Notes under the pieces: model-generated
Database searches by the model: none
The model's input: the letters and a program-made list of their open reading frames with translations, nothing else
What the model was told of the DNA's origin: nothing
In this document: in pieces, positions 45,011 through 53,192 of the stretch
How the letters are laid out: each line of letters begins with the position of its first letter
Position numbering within the stretch: position 1 is the stretch's first letter
Translations under genes and position numbers: made by a program
Assembly (NCBI GenBank): GCA_002391675.1
Contig: DGFM01000042.1
Coordinates: forward strand, 20,532 to 82,930
Source of the DNA: Cloacimonetes bacterium UBA3900
Lineage (GTDB): Bacteria; Cloacimonadota; Cloacimonadia; Cloacimonadales; Cloacimonadaceae
DNA length: 62,399 bases
Direction: 5' to 3'

Positions 45011-45778
45011 CTAATAGGCCATTATATTCATGCCGGCATCCACGAAGATCACTTCTCCACTCACGCCGCTGGAACAATCTGAAAGCAGATACAGTGCACT
45101 CTTGGCCACTTCTTCGTGGTCGATATTACGACGCAGGGGAGATGTGGCCGCAATTTGTTTTTGGAGATCGATGATGCCTGAAATGGCAGCGGTAGACAGC
45201 GTTCTCAAGGGCCCGGCAGAGACGGCATTCACGCGCACGCCCTGCTCGCCCATACTGTAGGCGAGATAGCGTACAGCCGCTTCCAAAGCCGCTTTTGCCA
45301 CTCCCATCACGCCATAATTGGGCACCACCTTCTGCGCCCCATAATAGCTGAGAGTGAGCACGCTGCTGCCCGGTTTCAACAGGTCTTCCAATTCTTTGAG
45401 AACGGCGATAAGGGTGTAAACGCTGATGTCCAGCGCGATGCCAAAACCCTCACGGCTGGTGTGATGGAAGGGTTTGTTCATCTCTTCAACCGGAGCGTAA
45501 GCCACGCTGTGCACGATGCAATCCAGGGAATCATATTGTTTTCTGATCTTCGCGCCCAGCCTTTGGATGGCTTCATCATCGCCAAGATCACATTCTATGG
45601 TAAGTTTGGCACCCAGCTCTGCCGCGATTGGCTCCACTCTTTTGGCCAAGGTGGCATTCGCATAGCTCAAAATCAATTCAGCTCCGGCCGAACTGAGGGC
45701 TTTAGCGATGGAGCAGGCAATCGAGCGCTGGTTAGCTACGCCCAAAACAAGTGCCGTCTTTCCTTTCATATTCATCAT
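45011..45778 (-). CDS. fabI: Enoyl-[acyl-carrier-protein] reductase (FabI type)
   Basis: The 255-residue short-chain dehydrogenase carries out the last reduction in each fatty-acid elongation cycle. The nucleotide-binding GVANQRSIACSIAKAL, the SVAYAP loop, and the catalytic Tyr-x6-Lys in NYGVMGVAKAALEAAVRYLA are FabI-type. AAAGGAG lies before the ATG at 45778. It begins a four-gene operon with the amidohydrolase-like protein, tldE and tldD. Confidence 0.93.
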   Translation of the reverse strand: MMNMKGKTALVLGVANQRSIACSIAKALSSAGAELILSYANATLAKRVEPIAAELGAKLTIECDLGDDEAIQRLGAKIRKQYDSLDCIVHSVAYAPVEEMNKPFHHTSREGFGIALDISVYTLIAVLKELEDLLKPGSSVLTLSYYGAQKVVPNYGVMGVAKAALEAAVRYLAYSMGEQGVRVNAVSAGPLRTLSTAAISGIIDLQKQIAATSPLRRNIDHEEVAKSALYLLSDCSSGVSGEVIFVDAGMNIMAY

Positions 45779-46125
45779 TTAATAGTAACTCCTTTATTTG
45801 AGAGATAGGGCGTATGTGAGCCAAAAAGAGGTGGATTTAGCTTTGAGATGCAAAACCTATGAACGTCATTCACCATGGCAGCCTTATTGCGAAGTACCGC
45901 CATGCATGAGGCTTTGAAGGGCAAGGCCATCTCTTTGGACTTCATTAACTTATATCTCATTGAGCAGTTTTTTCCAAACTCAGGGTATGATTTTCTGAAT
46001 GGGGAATTCTGTCAAGCTTTAAATGCCAAAGAGGGAGACTTTTATGAGATATTATTGCCTCGACAGGCTTATTACAGTGCGCCAAAAACGGGCCGCGCAG
46101 CCCCAAAAGCCGGTTTTAAAAAAAA
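45779..46125. other. Intergenic region upstream of fabI
   Basis: No well supported gene lies here. On the reverse strand a TTGACA box (complement of 46010-46015) followed after 17 bases by AATCAT is a candidate fabI promoter, giving a leader of about 200 bases. A 61-codon reverse frame at 45775-45960 ends with its TGA overlapping the fabI ATG, but its composition is not gene-like. Confidence 0.4.
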
Positions 46126-46144
46126 GAGTCCCTCGAGGGGACTC
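46115..46144 (-). terminator. Terminator of the small secretion-domain gene
   Basis: GAGTCCC (46126-46132) pairs with GGGACTC (46138-46144). On the reverse strand the stem is followed by a run of eight T residues. It lies 38 bases past the stop codon of the gene at 46183-46539. Confidence 0.85.
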
Positions 46145-46182
46145 CTTGGTACCAAAAAACTTTATAAAAGGCAGTTAGATCT

Positions 46183-46539
46183 TTATTTCAGGATCACCGT
46201 CTTCATGGTGGAGGTGTAGCGATCATTGGTGCTCACCACCACTTTATAAGTTCCATTGGGTGTGTATTGACCGTTGTTGTTATAACGGTCCCAGACCAAG
46301 CGTAAGCCATTTACAACATAGCCATAATGCAGGTTTTTGACTACAGCTCCTTTGGAATCCTGAATCTGGACGTTGAGCTGCATAGGCCGGTCAATGGTGA
46401 TGCTGATCAGGCATTCGTTTTCCATTGGGTTGGGCGCGATGTCAAAGGACCGCAAAAAAGTGACTTTTAAGGCGGAAAGACCGACGACGAGCACCAGAAG
46501 TGCCGCAATCGCGACGAGTTTTAAACGCAGGTTTTTCAT
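46183..46539 (-). CDS. Small exported protein consisting of a sorting-type domain only
   Basis: The 118-residue protein has a signal peptide (LKLVAIAALLVLVVGLSAL) followed directly by one beta-sandwich domain. It contains FDIAPNPMENECLISITI, LNVQIQDSKGAVVKNL, NGTYKVVVS and a final TMKTVILK. This mirrors the C-terminal sorting (FlgD-like) domain of the giant proteins here, but without any cargo domain. AAAAGGAG precedes the ATG at 46539; the longer frame to 46581 has no site. It may be a remnant, a decoy for the secretion machine, or a small structural protein. Confidence 0.75.
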   Translation of the reverse strand: MKNLRLKLVAIAALLVLVVGLSALKVTFLRSFDIAPNPMENECLISITIDRPMQLNVQIQDSKGAVVKNLHYGYVVNGLRLVWDRYNNNGQYTPNGTYKVVVSTNDRYTSTMKTVILK

Positions 46540-46596
46540 AGTTACTCCTTTTAAAAAGTTCATGCCTTTATAGGTATGCACGTTATGTTCCTAAAT

Positions 46597-47526
46597 TCAA
46601 ACTATTTTACGTTCTGCCAGGACGATGGCGCCCAAAACACCGGCCTGATTTCCCAAAGTTGCGCTTCTGAGCGAGGTTCGAGCCCGATTGATGCCGGGCA
46701 AACTCTCGCTCAGGATTGCGTCAATCCTCTGAGTGCTATACAGGCCTCCCTCGGTTCCTCCGCCTCCCAGCAGGATAACGTCGGGATCCAATATCAGGCA
46801 GAGATTGGCCAGGCTTTTGCCCAAAAGCCGCTCTCCTTCACGGATATAGCCTTGCAGGTGCAGATCGTCCCGGGCACGACTCAATATATCTTGCAAATTC
46901 CAAGCCAAAGCATCATCATAATGCAGATGCCTCATAGCTCTCGATTTGATGCCCTCTATGGAGGCATAGGCTTCCAGACAACCCTTGCGACCGCAGTTGC
47001 AAAGCTCGCCTTCTGCAACAACCGTGATGTGTCCCAGTTCCATCGCAAAGCCATGACCACCGTGAAACACGCTCCCTTTCCTCACGTATCCGCTGCCGAT
47101 GCCGCTTCCAATGGTGATTCCAACTACATCCAGGTCCTCTGCCAACAGCGAAGCTTCGCCCAGGCACATCACGTTTGCATCGTTGTCATAGCTGATGGGT
47201 AGATTGAGCTTGGGATCCACGAGTATTGCGGGAGAGAGGCCTGTCCAAAACTGCAAATTCGGGTTTACTCCCAGCAGTTTCCCGCTTTCCCGTTCGATTG
47301 TCCCCGGTGTGCCTATTCCTATGCCTTTGATGTTGTTAACACCGATTTTGCTGTCAACTTTGTTGATGATCTTGGTGAAGATATTTTGGAGTCCGGACAG
47401 GGATTTGTCGCTGATAATCACGCTTTCAAAGCATAGTAAACCCTGTTGACAGTTTCCGTAGCCCCATTTAACGGAAGAAGCACCGATGTCAAAGCCCAGG
47501 TAGAGGTTGTTATCTGTAGTTTTCAT
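46597..47526 (-). CDS. ROK-family sugar kinase (glucokinase-like)
   Basis: The 309-residue protein has the ATP-binding LGFDIGASSVKWG at its start, GIGTPGTIERESGKL, and the ROK zinc motif CNCGRKGCLEAYAS near residue 180. It probably phosphorylates glucose or a related hexose. The ATG at 47526 is only 11 bases from the 3' end of tRNA-His and has no clear ribosome site. The longer frame to 47598 is made of tRNA sequence and is not real. It is likely co-transcribed with the four tRNA genes. Confidence 0.88.
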   Translation of the reverse strand: MKTTDNNLYLGFDIGASSVKWGYGNCQQGLLCFESVIISDKSLSGLQNIFTKIINKVDSKIGVNNIKGIGIGTPGTIERESGKLLGVNPNLQFWTGLSPAILVDPKLNLPISYDNDANVMCLGEASLLAEDLDVVGITIGSGIGSGYVRKGSVFHGGHGFAMELGHITVVAEGELCNCGRKGCLEAYASIEGIKSRAMRHLHYDDALAWNLQDILSRARDDLHLQGYIREGERLLGKSLANLCLILDPDVILLGGGGTEGGLYSTQRIDAILSESLPGINRARTSLRSATLGNQAGVLGAIVLAERKIV

Positions 47527-47537
47527 GCTCAAAAAAA

Positions 47538-47613
47538 TGGGGTGGATGAGGGGACTCGAACCCCCAACAGCCGGAACCACAATCCGGTGCTCTGCCATTG
47601 AACTACATCCACC
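47538..47613 (-). tRNA. tRNA-His (GTG)
   Basis: The cloverleaf fits: anticodon stem CCGGA / TCCGG around a loop with GTG, T arm GGGGGTTCGAGTCCCC, and acceptor GTGGATG / CATCCAC. An extra 5' G pairs with a 3' C, the usual tRNA-His mark. CCA is encoded at 47538-47540. Confidence 0.95.
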
Positions 47614-47638
47614 GCAAAAAGTATTATTACCAAAAAAG

Positions 47639-47715
47639 TGGCACGCCAGAAGGGATTCGAACCCCTGACCCGCAGCTTAGAAGGCTGCTGCTCTATCCTA
47701 CTGAGCTACTGGCGC
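47639..47715 (-). tRNA. tRNA-Arg (TCT)
   Basis: Acceptor GCGCCAG pairs with CTGGCGT (one G-T), the D arm reads AGCTCAGTAGGATAGAGC, the anticodon loop carries TCT between CAGC/GCTG stems, and the T arm is AGGGGTTCGAATCCCT. CCA is encoded at 47639-47641. Confidence 0.95.
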
Positions 47716-47756
47716 GCATGGATAGCATCTGGCTATACCAAAAATCTAAAAAAAAC

Positions 47757-47833
47757 TGGTAGCGGCGCAGGGATTTGAACCCCGGACCTGCGGATTATGA
47801 TTCCGACGCTCTAACCTACTGAGCTACACCGCC
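47757..47833 (-). tRNA. tRNA-Met (CAT), elongator-like
   Basis: The sequence starts GGCGGTGTAGCTCAGTAGGT and has the anticodon loop ATCATAA in a CGGA/TCCG stem; it resembles elongator tRNA-Met. A lysidine-type tRNA-Ile with the same anticodon cannot be fully excluded. CCA is encoded at 47757-47759. Confidence 0.9.
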
Positions 47834-47900
47834 ACAGTTTTTAAGGTTTATCACAACAAATCCGGCTTACGGGGCCGGATTGGGTTGTTTAAAAGGTTGA

Positions 47901-47973
<73 letters not shown>

Positions 47974-47984
47974 CTGATGTTCTA

Positions 47985-48014
47985 CCATTATTTTCAGTAG
48001 CCCCTTTTTGTCAA
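47985..48014 (-). promoter_or_regulatory. Putative promoter of the tRNA cluster
   Basis: On the reverse strand TTGACA (48009-48014) is followed after 16 bases by AATAAT (47987-47992) and GG. Predicted start is near 47980, a few bases ahead of tRNA-fMet. The spacer AAAAGGGGCT resembles that of rpmB. Confidence 0.62.
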
Positions 48015-48164
48015 GAACAATTTATCGGATGCAAAGCAAGAGGCTTTTTCACTGACAGTTTTATCGATTGGCCAAGTTTTGAACCATACCAAAAACCGGA
48101 CACAAAACCCAGGTGATTTTCCGGTTTTTACCCCAGCAAAAATGCTCATTTTGGCTCCTTAATT
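48015..48164. other. Noncoding gap between tRNA cluster and family 2 repeat
   Basis: No gene is visible. Two imperfectly matching words, AAAAACCGG (near 48090) and CCGGTTTTT (near 48121), form an inverted pair that may make a hairpin. Bases 48413-48636, right of the repeat, also show no gene apart from the leader of the peptidase gene. Confidence 0.4.
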
Positions 48165-48412
48165 TCCCCGAAAATCCGAGAATATATCGAAATATTTGAC
48201 TTTTTGAAAAGGTTCACATCTTTTCTGGCGCCCAAGGCGCCGCTTTGCATATCTTATGCAGTTCCTATGGATTACTTGTCGCTCGGACAGGAGCCCCATA
48301 AGAGCCCCATTGGGAAGCTGCATGAAATCGACATTTTAGAGGGGTCGAAAAAGGCGTTTTTACGTTCAGAAAAGTTAAGATGAGTAAAATATTTCAGAAA
48401 GTCATGCTTTTT
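48165..48412 (+). repeat. Intergenic repeat, family 2, copy C
   Basis: It matches 20715-20960 and, reversed, 1-120. The core GGATTACTTGT, GGAGCCCCATAAGAGCCCC and GGGAAGCTGCATGAAAT is shared with small changes, as is the end ATTTCAGAAAGTCATGCTTTT. A frame at 48267-48383 reads 38 codons and aligns with the broken frame in copy B (HKSPIGKLHEIDI against HRSP-stop-GRPHEMGI), so the repeat may descend from coding sequence. Confidence 0.6.
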
Positions 48413-48636
48413 CAGGTGCAGGGTCTCGGATGTGAACTCCTACTATTATAGTAGGTATTCTGCGCATTGTTGACTCCGTAAAAAACAGTCCGGTTTTTTA
48501 GTGCGACACAGCATTACCGGCAGGGTGGCGATCAAGCTGACGCAACATAAATGAAAATGAGCCAAATATCCTCTTGCCAACAGCCTGACTCCGCTTATTA
48601 TATCCTTGTAAAGAATAAATATATAAAGGAAGTCGT

Positions 48637-50721
48637 ATGCAAGACACAAACCCTCTTTTGAAACGAGAAAACACCCATCGCCTCAAGGCCATCCCCTTCC
48701 ATCTTTTCAAGACGGAGCACTTTTTGCCTGCTATCAAAGCGTCTTTGGAAGAAGCGAAGGCGGAGGTCGAAGCTATCAGAAACAACCCCGAGCCGCCCAC
48801 ATTTGAAAACACCATTTTGGCTCTGGATATGTCAGGAGAACTGTTGGGCCACGTCTCCCGCATCTATTTCAATCTTCATTCCGCCGAATCCGGGCCGGAG
48901 CTCAAGGCTTTGGCTCAGGAGATTTCGCCTTTGCTTTCGCAGTTCAGTAGCAGCATTTCCACCGATCCCAAGATTTTTGAACGCGTTCAAGCCGTTTACA
49001 AGGCAGAGGTGGAAGGCAAGCCCAAGCCTGCCATTCCCGAAGATTTGAAGGATAAGGAAGCATTGAAAGCAGCTGAACGCTACAGGCTCATCGAGCGCAA
49101 CTACAAGAGTTTCATCCGTGGTGGTGCGCTGCTGGATGACGAAGATAAAAAGCGTTACACCGAAATCTCGATGGAGCTCTCCAAGCTCAGCCCTCAGTTT
49201 AGCAACCACGTGTTGCAGGCTATCAACAAGTTTGAGCTGCACGTCACAGACCCCAAAGATGTAGAAGGTATGCCCGCTACAGCTCTGGCTCATGCTGCTC
49301 ACACTGCCAAGCTCAAAGGCAAGGAAGGCGGCTGGCTCTTCACGCTTCAGCCCGCCAGCTTTGTGCCGCTGCTCACCTATTGCCGCAATCGCGAGCTGCG
49401 CGAAAAGATACATCGCGCCAACGGCTCCAAGGCTTTCAACGATGAATTTGACAACCAGGACATCATCAAGCAGACGCTCAAGCTGCGCAAAGAAAAGGCC
49501 GCTCTGCTCGGTTTTGACACTCATGCAGACTATGTGATCAGCGAGAGAATGGCCGAGAGCAAGGAAAACGTGCAGGAGTTTTTGGATAGAATCCACAAGA
49601 TCGCCATGCCCGCCGCGCTCAAGGAAGTGGAGCAGGTGCAAGATTTTGCCCGTGAACTCGATGGTCTGGACGAGCTGATGCCTTGGGATTTTGGCTATTA
49701 TTCAAACAAGCTCAAGGAAAAGCTGTATGACTTTGATCCCGAAGAGTTGCGTCCCTGGTTCAAGGTGGAAAACGTGCTCGAAGGGCTCTTCATCGTGGCC
49801 GAACACATCTATGGCATCAAGGTCAAGCAGGTGGACGATGTTCCCACTTACCATCCCGACGTCACCACTTGGGAAGTGCACGACAGGGATGGCAGCTATC
49901 TGGGCCTCATGTATATGGATCTCTTTCCCAGAGATACCAAACGTGGTGGCGCCTGGATGACCTCATTCCAAAGCCAGGGCTTGCACAGCGATGGCTTGCG
50001 CCGTCCCATGGTCTCCATCGTGGCCTCGCTCACTCCTTCCACTCCCGAGCAGCCCTCGCTGTTGCGCATCGACGAAGTGCGCACCATCTTCCACGAATTT
50101 GGTCATGCCCTGCACGGCCTCCTGGCAGATGGCTACTACAGCGGTCTTTCCGGCACGGGCGTGCTTTGGGATTTTGTAGAGCTTCCCAGCCAGATCATGG
50201 AAAACTGGCTCTACGAAAAGGAAGCCCTGGACCTCTTTGCCCGTCATTATGAGACCGGTGAACCCTTGCCGCAGGAGCTTTTGGAAAAGATGATTGCCGC
50301 GAAGAACTTCCAGTCGGGAGTGGCCAACGTAACCCAGGTTCGCTATGCAAATCTGGATTTGGCCTGGCACACCACCGATCCTGAAAGCATCCAGGACATC
50401 AACAAGTTTGAAGATGCAGCGATAGAGCCCTATCGCTTCCTGCCCATAGTGGATGGCTACAATATGAGCTGTTCCTTTGGTCACATCTTCGCAGGTGGCT
50501 ATTCCGCAGGCTATTACAGCTACAAATGGGCAGAAGCCTTGGAGGCAGACGCCTGGAGCATCTTCAAAGAAAAGGGAATCTTTGATCCTGATACTGCCAA
50601 CAGCTTCAGGGAAAACATCTTGGCCAGAGGCAACGCCTTCCATCCCATGGACCTCTTCGTTGCCTTTGCCGGCCGCAAGCCGGATCCGGATGCCCTGCTC
50701 AAGCGCGATGGCCTGATCTAA
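48637..50721 (+). CDS. M3-family oligopeptidase (Dcp / oligopeptidase A type)
   Basis: The 694-residue zinc peptidase carries TIFHEFGHALHGLLADGYYS, where HEFGH binds zinc, followed by SGTGVLWDFVELPSQIMENW, the Dcp-type signature. The helical N-terminal region is also typical of M3A peptidases. No signal peptide is visible, so it works in the cytoplasm trimming oligopeptides. AAAGGA lies shortly upstream of the ATG. Dcp and oligopeptidase A cannot be separated with confidence by eye. Confidence 0.93.
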   Translation: MQDTNPLLKRENTHRLKAIPFHLFKTEHFLPAIKASLEEAKAEVEAIRNNPEPPTFENTILALDMSGELLGHVSRIYFNLHSAESGPELKALAQEISPLLSQFSSSISTDPKIFERVQAVYKAEVEGKPKPAIPEDLKDKEALKAAERYRLIERNYKSFIRGGALLDDEDKKRYTEISMELSKLSPQFSNHVLQAINKFELHVTDPKDVEGMPATALAHAAHTAKLKGKEGGWLFTLQPASFVPLLTYCRNRELREKIHRANGSKAFNDEFDNQDIIKQTLKLRKEKAALLGFDTHADYVISERMAESKENVQEFLDRIHKIAMPAALKEVEQVQDFARELDGLDELMPWDFGYYSNKLKEKLYDFDPEELRPWFKVENVLEGLFIVAEHIYGIKVKQVDDVPTYHPDVTTWEVHDRDGSYLGLMYMDLFPRDTKRGGAWMTSFQSQGLHSDGLRRPMVSIVASLTPSTPEQPSLLRIDEVRTIFHEFGHALHGLLADGYYSGLSGTGVLWDFVELPSQIMENWLYEKEALDLFARHYETGEPLPQELLEKMIAAKNFQSGVANVTQVRYANLDLAWHTTDPESIQDINKFEDAAIEPYRFLPIVDGYNMSCSFGHIFAGGYSAGYYSYKWAEALEADAWSIFKEKGIFDPDTANSFRENILARGNAFHPMDLFVAFAGRKPDPDALLKRDGLI

Positions 50722-50738
50722 AATTACCATACCGCTTC

Positions 50739-50781
50739 GCAAGGGGTGAGTAAACCCAAAATTCGCCCCTTGCTTCTTTTT
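50739..50781 (+). terminator. Terminator after the M3 peptidase gene
   Basis: GCAAGGGG(T)GA pairs with TTCGCCCCTTGC around a 12-base loop, followed by TTCTTTTT. Confidence 0.85.
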
Positions 50782-50844
50782 GCCTATAGATTTGCAACTA
50801 TATTGATTTTCAAACACTTGACAGCCTATAGCCACAAGAAATGC

Positions 50845-50874
50845 TTGACACAAAATCGCTGTCAGAACTCTTGG
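50845..50874 (+). promoter_or_regulatory. Putative promoter of gcvH
   Basis: TTGACA (50845-50850), 16 bases, ACTCTT (50867-50872) and GG. The hexamer is a weak -10 match, but spacing and the GG fit the other promoters here. Another TTGACA lies at 50818-50823. Confidence 0.45.
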
Positions 50875-50912
50875 TCTAAACACCATTAAACATAACCTTA
50901 TGGAGGAAACCC

Positions 50913-51293
50913 ATGCACCTACCCGAAGATTTATACTACACTGAGAGCCATGAATGGATCAGCATTCAGGACGGCATCGCCACTATCGGCATCACCGATT
51001 TTGCCCAGAGCGAATTGGGCGAGATCGTCTTTGTGGAGCTCCCCGAAGTGGGCACCAAAGTCTCTGCAGACGAGCCTTGCGGTTCCATCGAAGCCGTGAA
51101 AGCGGTGGAAGACCTCATTGCCCCCCTGAGCGGCACAGTTGAAGAAAAGAACGTCGATCTCGAAGACAGCCCTGAGATAATCAACGAATCCGCCTTTGAA
51201 GAAGGCTGGCTCTTCAAAATCCGTATGTCCGCTCCCGAAGAAGTGGAAAAGCTGATGAGCGCTTTGGATTATCGCAGGATGGTGGAAGGCTAA
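50913..51293 (+). CDS. gcvH: Glycine cleavage system H protein
   Basis: The 126-residue lipoyl carrier has K63 in GSIEAVKAVEDL as the lipoylated residue. SHEWISIQDGIATIGITDFA is the usual N-terminal signature. It shuttles the aminomethyl group of glycine between the P, T and L proteins; no gcvP or gcvT is here. In some anaerobes H protein also serves lipoate transfer. GGAGGAAA precedes the ATG. gmk follows after 15 bases. Confidence 0.96.
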   Translation: MHLPEDLYYTESHEWISIQDGIATIGITDFAQSELGEIVFVELPEVGTKVSADEPCGSIEAVKAVEDLIAPLSGTVEEKNVDLEDSPEIINESAFEEGWLFKIRMSAPEEVEKLMSALDYRRMVEG

Positions 51294-51308
51294 ACAAGCC
51301 TCTGAATA

Positions 51309-51929
51309 GTGATCACCAAACAACCCAATTTTCTGATCATCCTTTCCGCTCCCTCCGGAGGAGGCAAGAGCACCATCGTAAACAGGATACGTGAGCTCTA
51401 CCCCAAGGTGGAATACTCCATATCCTACACCACGCGTCAGCCCAGAGGCGAGGAAGAAAATGGCGTTCATTACCACTTCGTGAGCGAAGCGGAGTTTATG
51501 GAGCGTAAACAGCAGGGCGACTTTTTGGAGCACGCCCAAGTGTTTGGAAACTGGTATGGCACCTCGATCAGCTACATCCAAAGTCAGCTGCAAAGCGGCA
51601 AACACGTGATCATGGATATAGATGTTCAAGGTGCTCACCAGATTGGCTCCACCGCGGTTCCCTGCGTGCGTATCTTCATTTTGCCGCCCTCTTTGGAGGT
51701 CTTGGAGTCGCGGCTCAGGGCCAGAGGCACGGATAGCCCCCGGGAAATCCAAAAACGCCTCAGCGAAGCCAGAGCAGAGCTGAAAAGGCTGCCGGAATAT
51801 CAATATTTGGTGATCAACGATGAACTGGAAAACGCAGTTCAAGACGTCTTGAACATCATCAAGGCGGAAGAAAACAAGATGTGTAGATACAAAGACCCTG
51901 CACTCACATTCTTAGGAGAGAACACATGA
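51309..51929 (+). CDS. gmk: Guanylate kinase
   Basis: The 206-residue enzyme phosphorylates GMP to GDP. The P-loop SAPSGGGKSTIVNRI is at residues 13-27, with SISYTTRQPRGEEENGVHYH and VIMDIDVQGAHQI following. The start is a GTG at 51309, with no strong ribosome site. It overlaps the next gene by four bases, the gmk-rpoZ arrangement of many bacteria. Confidence 0.96.
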   Translation: MITKQPNFLIILSAPSGGGKSTIVNRIRELYPKVEYSISYTTRQPRGEEENGVHYHFVSEAEFMERKQQGDFLEHAQVFGNWYGTSISYIQSQLQSGKHVIMDIDVQGAHQIGSTAVPCVRIFILPPSLEVLESRLRARGTDSPREIQKRLSEARAELKRLPEYQYLVINDELENAVQDVLNIIKAEENKMCRYKDPALTFLGENT

Positions 51930-52345
51930 TAGACAAAAAGATTGAAGACTTCCTGCAAAAGGCAGACATGAACTATATGTTTTGTCTGTTGTCTAAATTG
52001 GAAGCAGGCCGTCTTTCCCAGCTCCCAAGCTACGTGCGCGACAAGTTTGGGAAAAAGATAGCCGTCGTTGCCATGGAACACGTGGCCGATAACGATGTGC
52101 CGGATTATCTGAGCGACATCGAAGAAGCCACCATCGCACTGAGCCAAAGCCAGATAACAAACGAAGAGGATGACGAATCTGAAAGCGACCTCAAAGAAGT
52201 GAGCGAAACACTCAGCGTGCTTCCCCCAGACCCGGAACCGGAACCCAAAAACCCCTTTGAGGAAGACGATGATGACCTGGATTTGGATGATTTTGACGAC
52301 GACTACGACGACGAGGATGACGACGACGAAGACGACGAAGATTAG
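51926..52345 (+). CDS. RNA polymerase omega-like protein with polyacidic tail (putative RpoZ)
   Basis: The 139-residue protein sits where rpoZ usually follows gmk. Residues 1-75 resemble a diverged omega subunit: KADMNYMFCLLSKLEAGRL and KKIAVVAMEHVADNDVPDYL match the helix-strand order of family members. From about residue 110 the chain is almost only Asp and Glu (DDFDDDYDDEDDDDEDDED), an unusual tail. The start overlaps gmk (ATGA) and the stop abuts the next gene. Omega identity is inferred from position and weak similarity. Confidence 0.6.
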   Translation: MIDKKIEDFLQKADMNYMFCLLSKLEAGRLSQLPSYVRDKFGKKIAVVAMEHVADNDVPDYLSDIEEATIALSQSQITNEEDDESESDLKEVSETLSVLPPDPEPEPKNPFEEDDDDLDLDDFDDDYDDEDDDDEDDED

Positions 52346-52990
52346 ATGATAAACAAAGCCATCAGGCAACAGCTGGAGTTGTTGCTGCAAAGCGGGATCA
52401 AAGAGATATATTCGCCTCCGGATCAGAAAGGGCAGCAGTTGGCAGACTTGGCACAGCAGTATCAGAGCTGTCAAAAGTGTGAGCTGTCGCAAGGCAGAAC
52501 CAAGCTGGTCTATGGAGAGGGCAATCCCGATGCTTTTATCATGATTATAGGTGAGGGGCCCGGAGCATCCGAAGACCTGAGCGGGCGCCCTTTTGTGGGT
52601 AAAGCCGGTGAGCTCCTCACCAAAATGTTGGCCGCCATCAAGTTCAGCCGCGAAGAGGTCTATATCGCCAATATCGTCAAATGCCGGCCTCCCTCAAACC
52701 GCAATCCCCTGCCCGAAGAGAGGCTCGCCTGCCTGCCCTATCTATTGGAACAGATTTCCATCATCCAGCCGCGGATGTTTTTGTTTATGGGCCTGGTGGC
52801 AGCGCAAACCCTGCTGCGCAGCAATGAAAGCATGGGCGAGCTCCGGCAGCGCGAACACCTCTTCCAAAATACCCCCGCCTTCGTCACCTACCATCCCGCC
52901 GCCCTCTTGCGCAATCCAAATTGGAAACACGGCGCCTGGGCAGACCTGCAAAAGTTTGAAAAGAGATACTATCAGCTGAGAGAAAGCTAA
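52346..52990 (+). CDS. Family 4 uracil-DNA glycosylase (iron-sulfur)
   Basis: The 214-residue enzyme removes uracil from DNA. Motif GEGPGASEDLSGRPFVGKAG (about residues 70-89) and the second motif HPAALLRNP (about 187) are those of family 4. Cys pairs in SCQKC and single Cys residues in VKCRPP and LACLPY give the four iron-sulfur ligands. It starts directly after the acidic protein, so it belongs to the gcvH/gmk transcript. Confidence 0.93.
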   Translation: MINKAIRQQLELLLQSGIKEIYSPPDQKGQQLADLAQQYQSCQKCELSQGRTKLVYGEGNPDAFIMIIGEGPGASEDLSGRPFVGKAGELLTKMLAAIKFSREEVYIANIVKCRPPSNRNPLPEERLACLPYLLEQISIIQPRMFLFMGLVAAQTLLRSNESMGELRQREHLFQNTPAFVTYHPAALLRNPNWKHGAWADLQKFEKRYYQLRES

Positions 52991-53028
52991 ATCACGCCGC
53001 TCCGGCACCCCCTTTTGCACGGAATATA

Positions 53029-53057
53029 TTGACAAGATATTTGCCCCGTATTATCTG
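53029..53057 (+). promoter_or_regulatory. Putative promoter of the second giant exported protein
   Basis: TTGACA (53029-53034) is followed after 17 bases by TATCTG (53052-53057). The start codon used is at 53193, leaving a leader of about 130 bases. Confidence 0.55.
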
Positions 53058-53192
53058 TCACCACAGTAGTCTGTGTGTAATTTCTGCACCATTCCCCGGC
53101 CCTGCCGGGCGTTTTCAAATCGGCCTCAAAGCGTCCAACCGCTTTGCCCGGGAGATTCACCCAAAATGAAGGCAAATCCCAAGGAAGGAGCC

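Noticed and set aside
45775..45960. 61-codon reverse frame whose stop overlaps the fabI ATG
   Set aside because: The ATGA overlap is suggestive, but composition is not protein-like and no ribosome site is seen.
45875..46219. Forward frame of 114 codons
   Set aside because: It runs through a terminator and into the antisense of the small exported protein.
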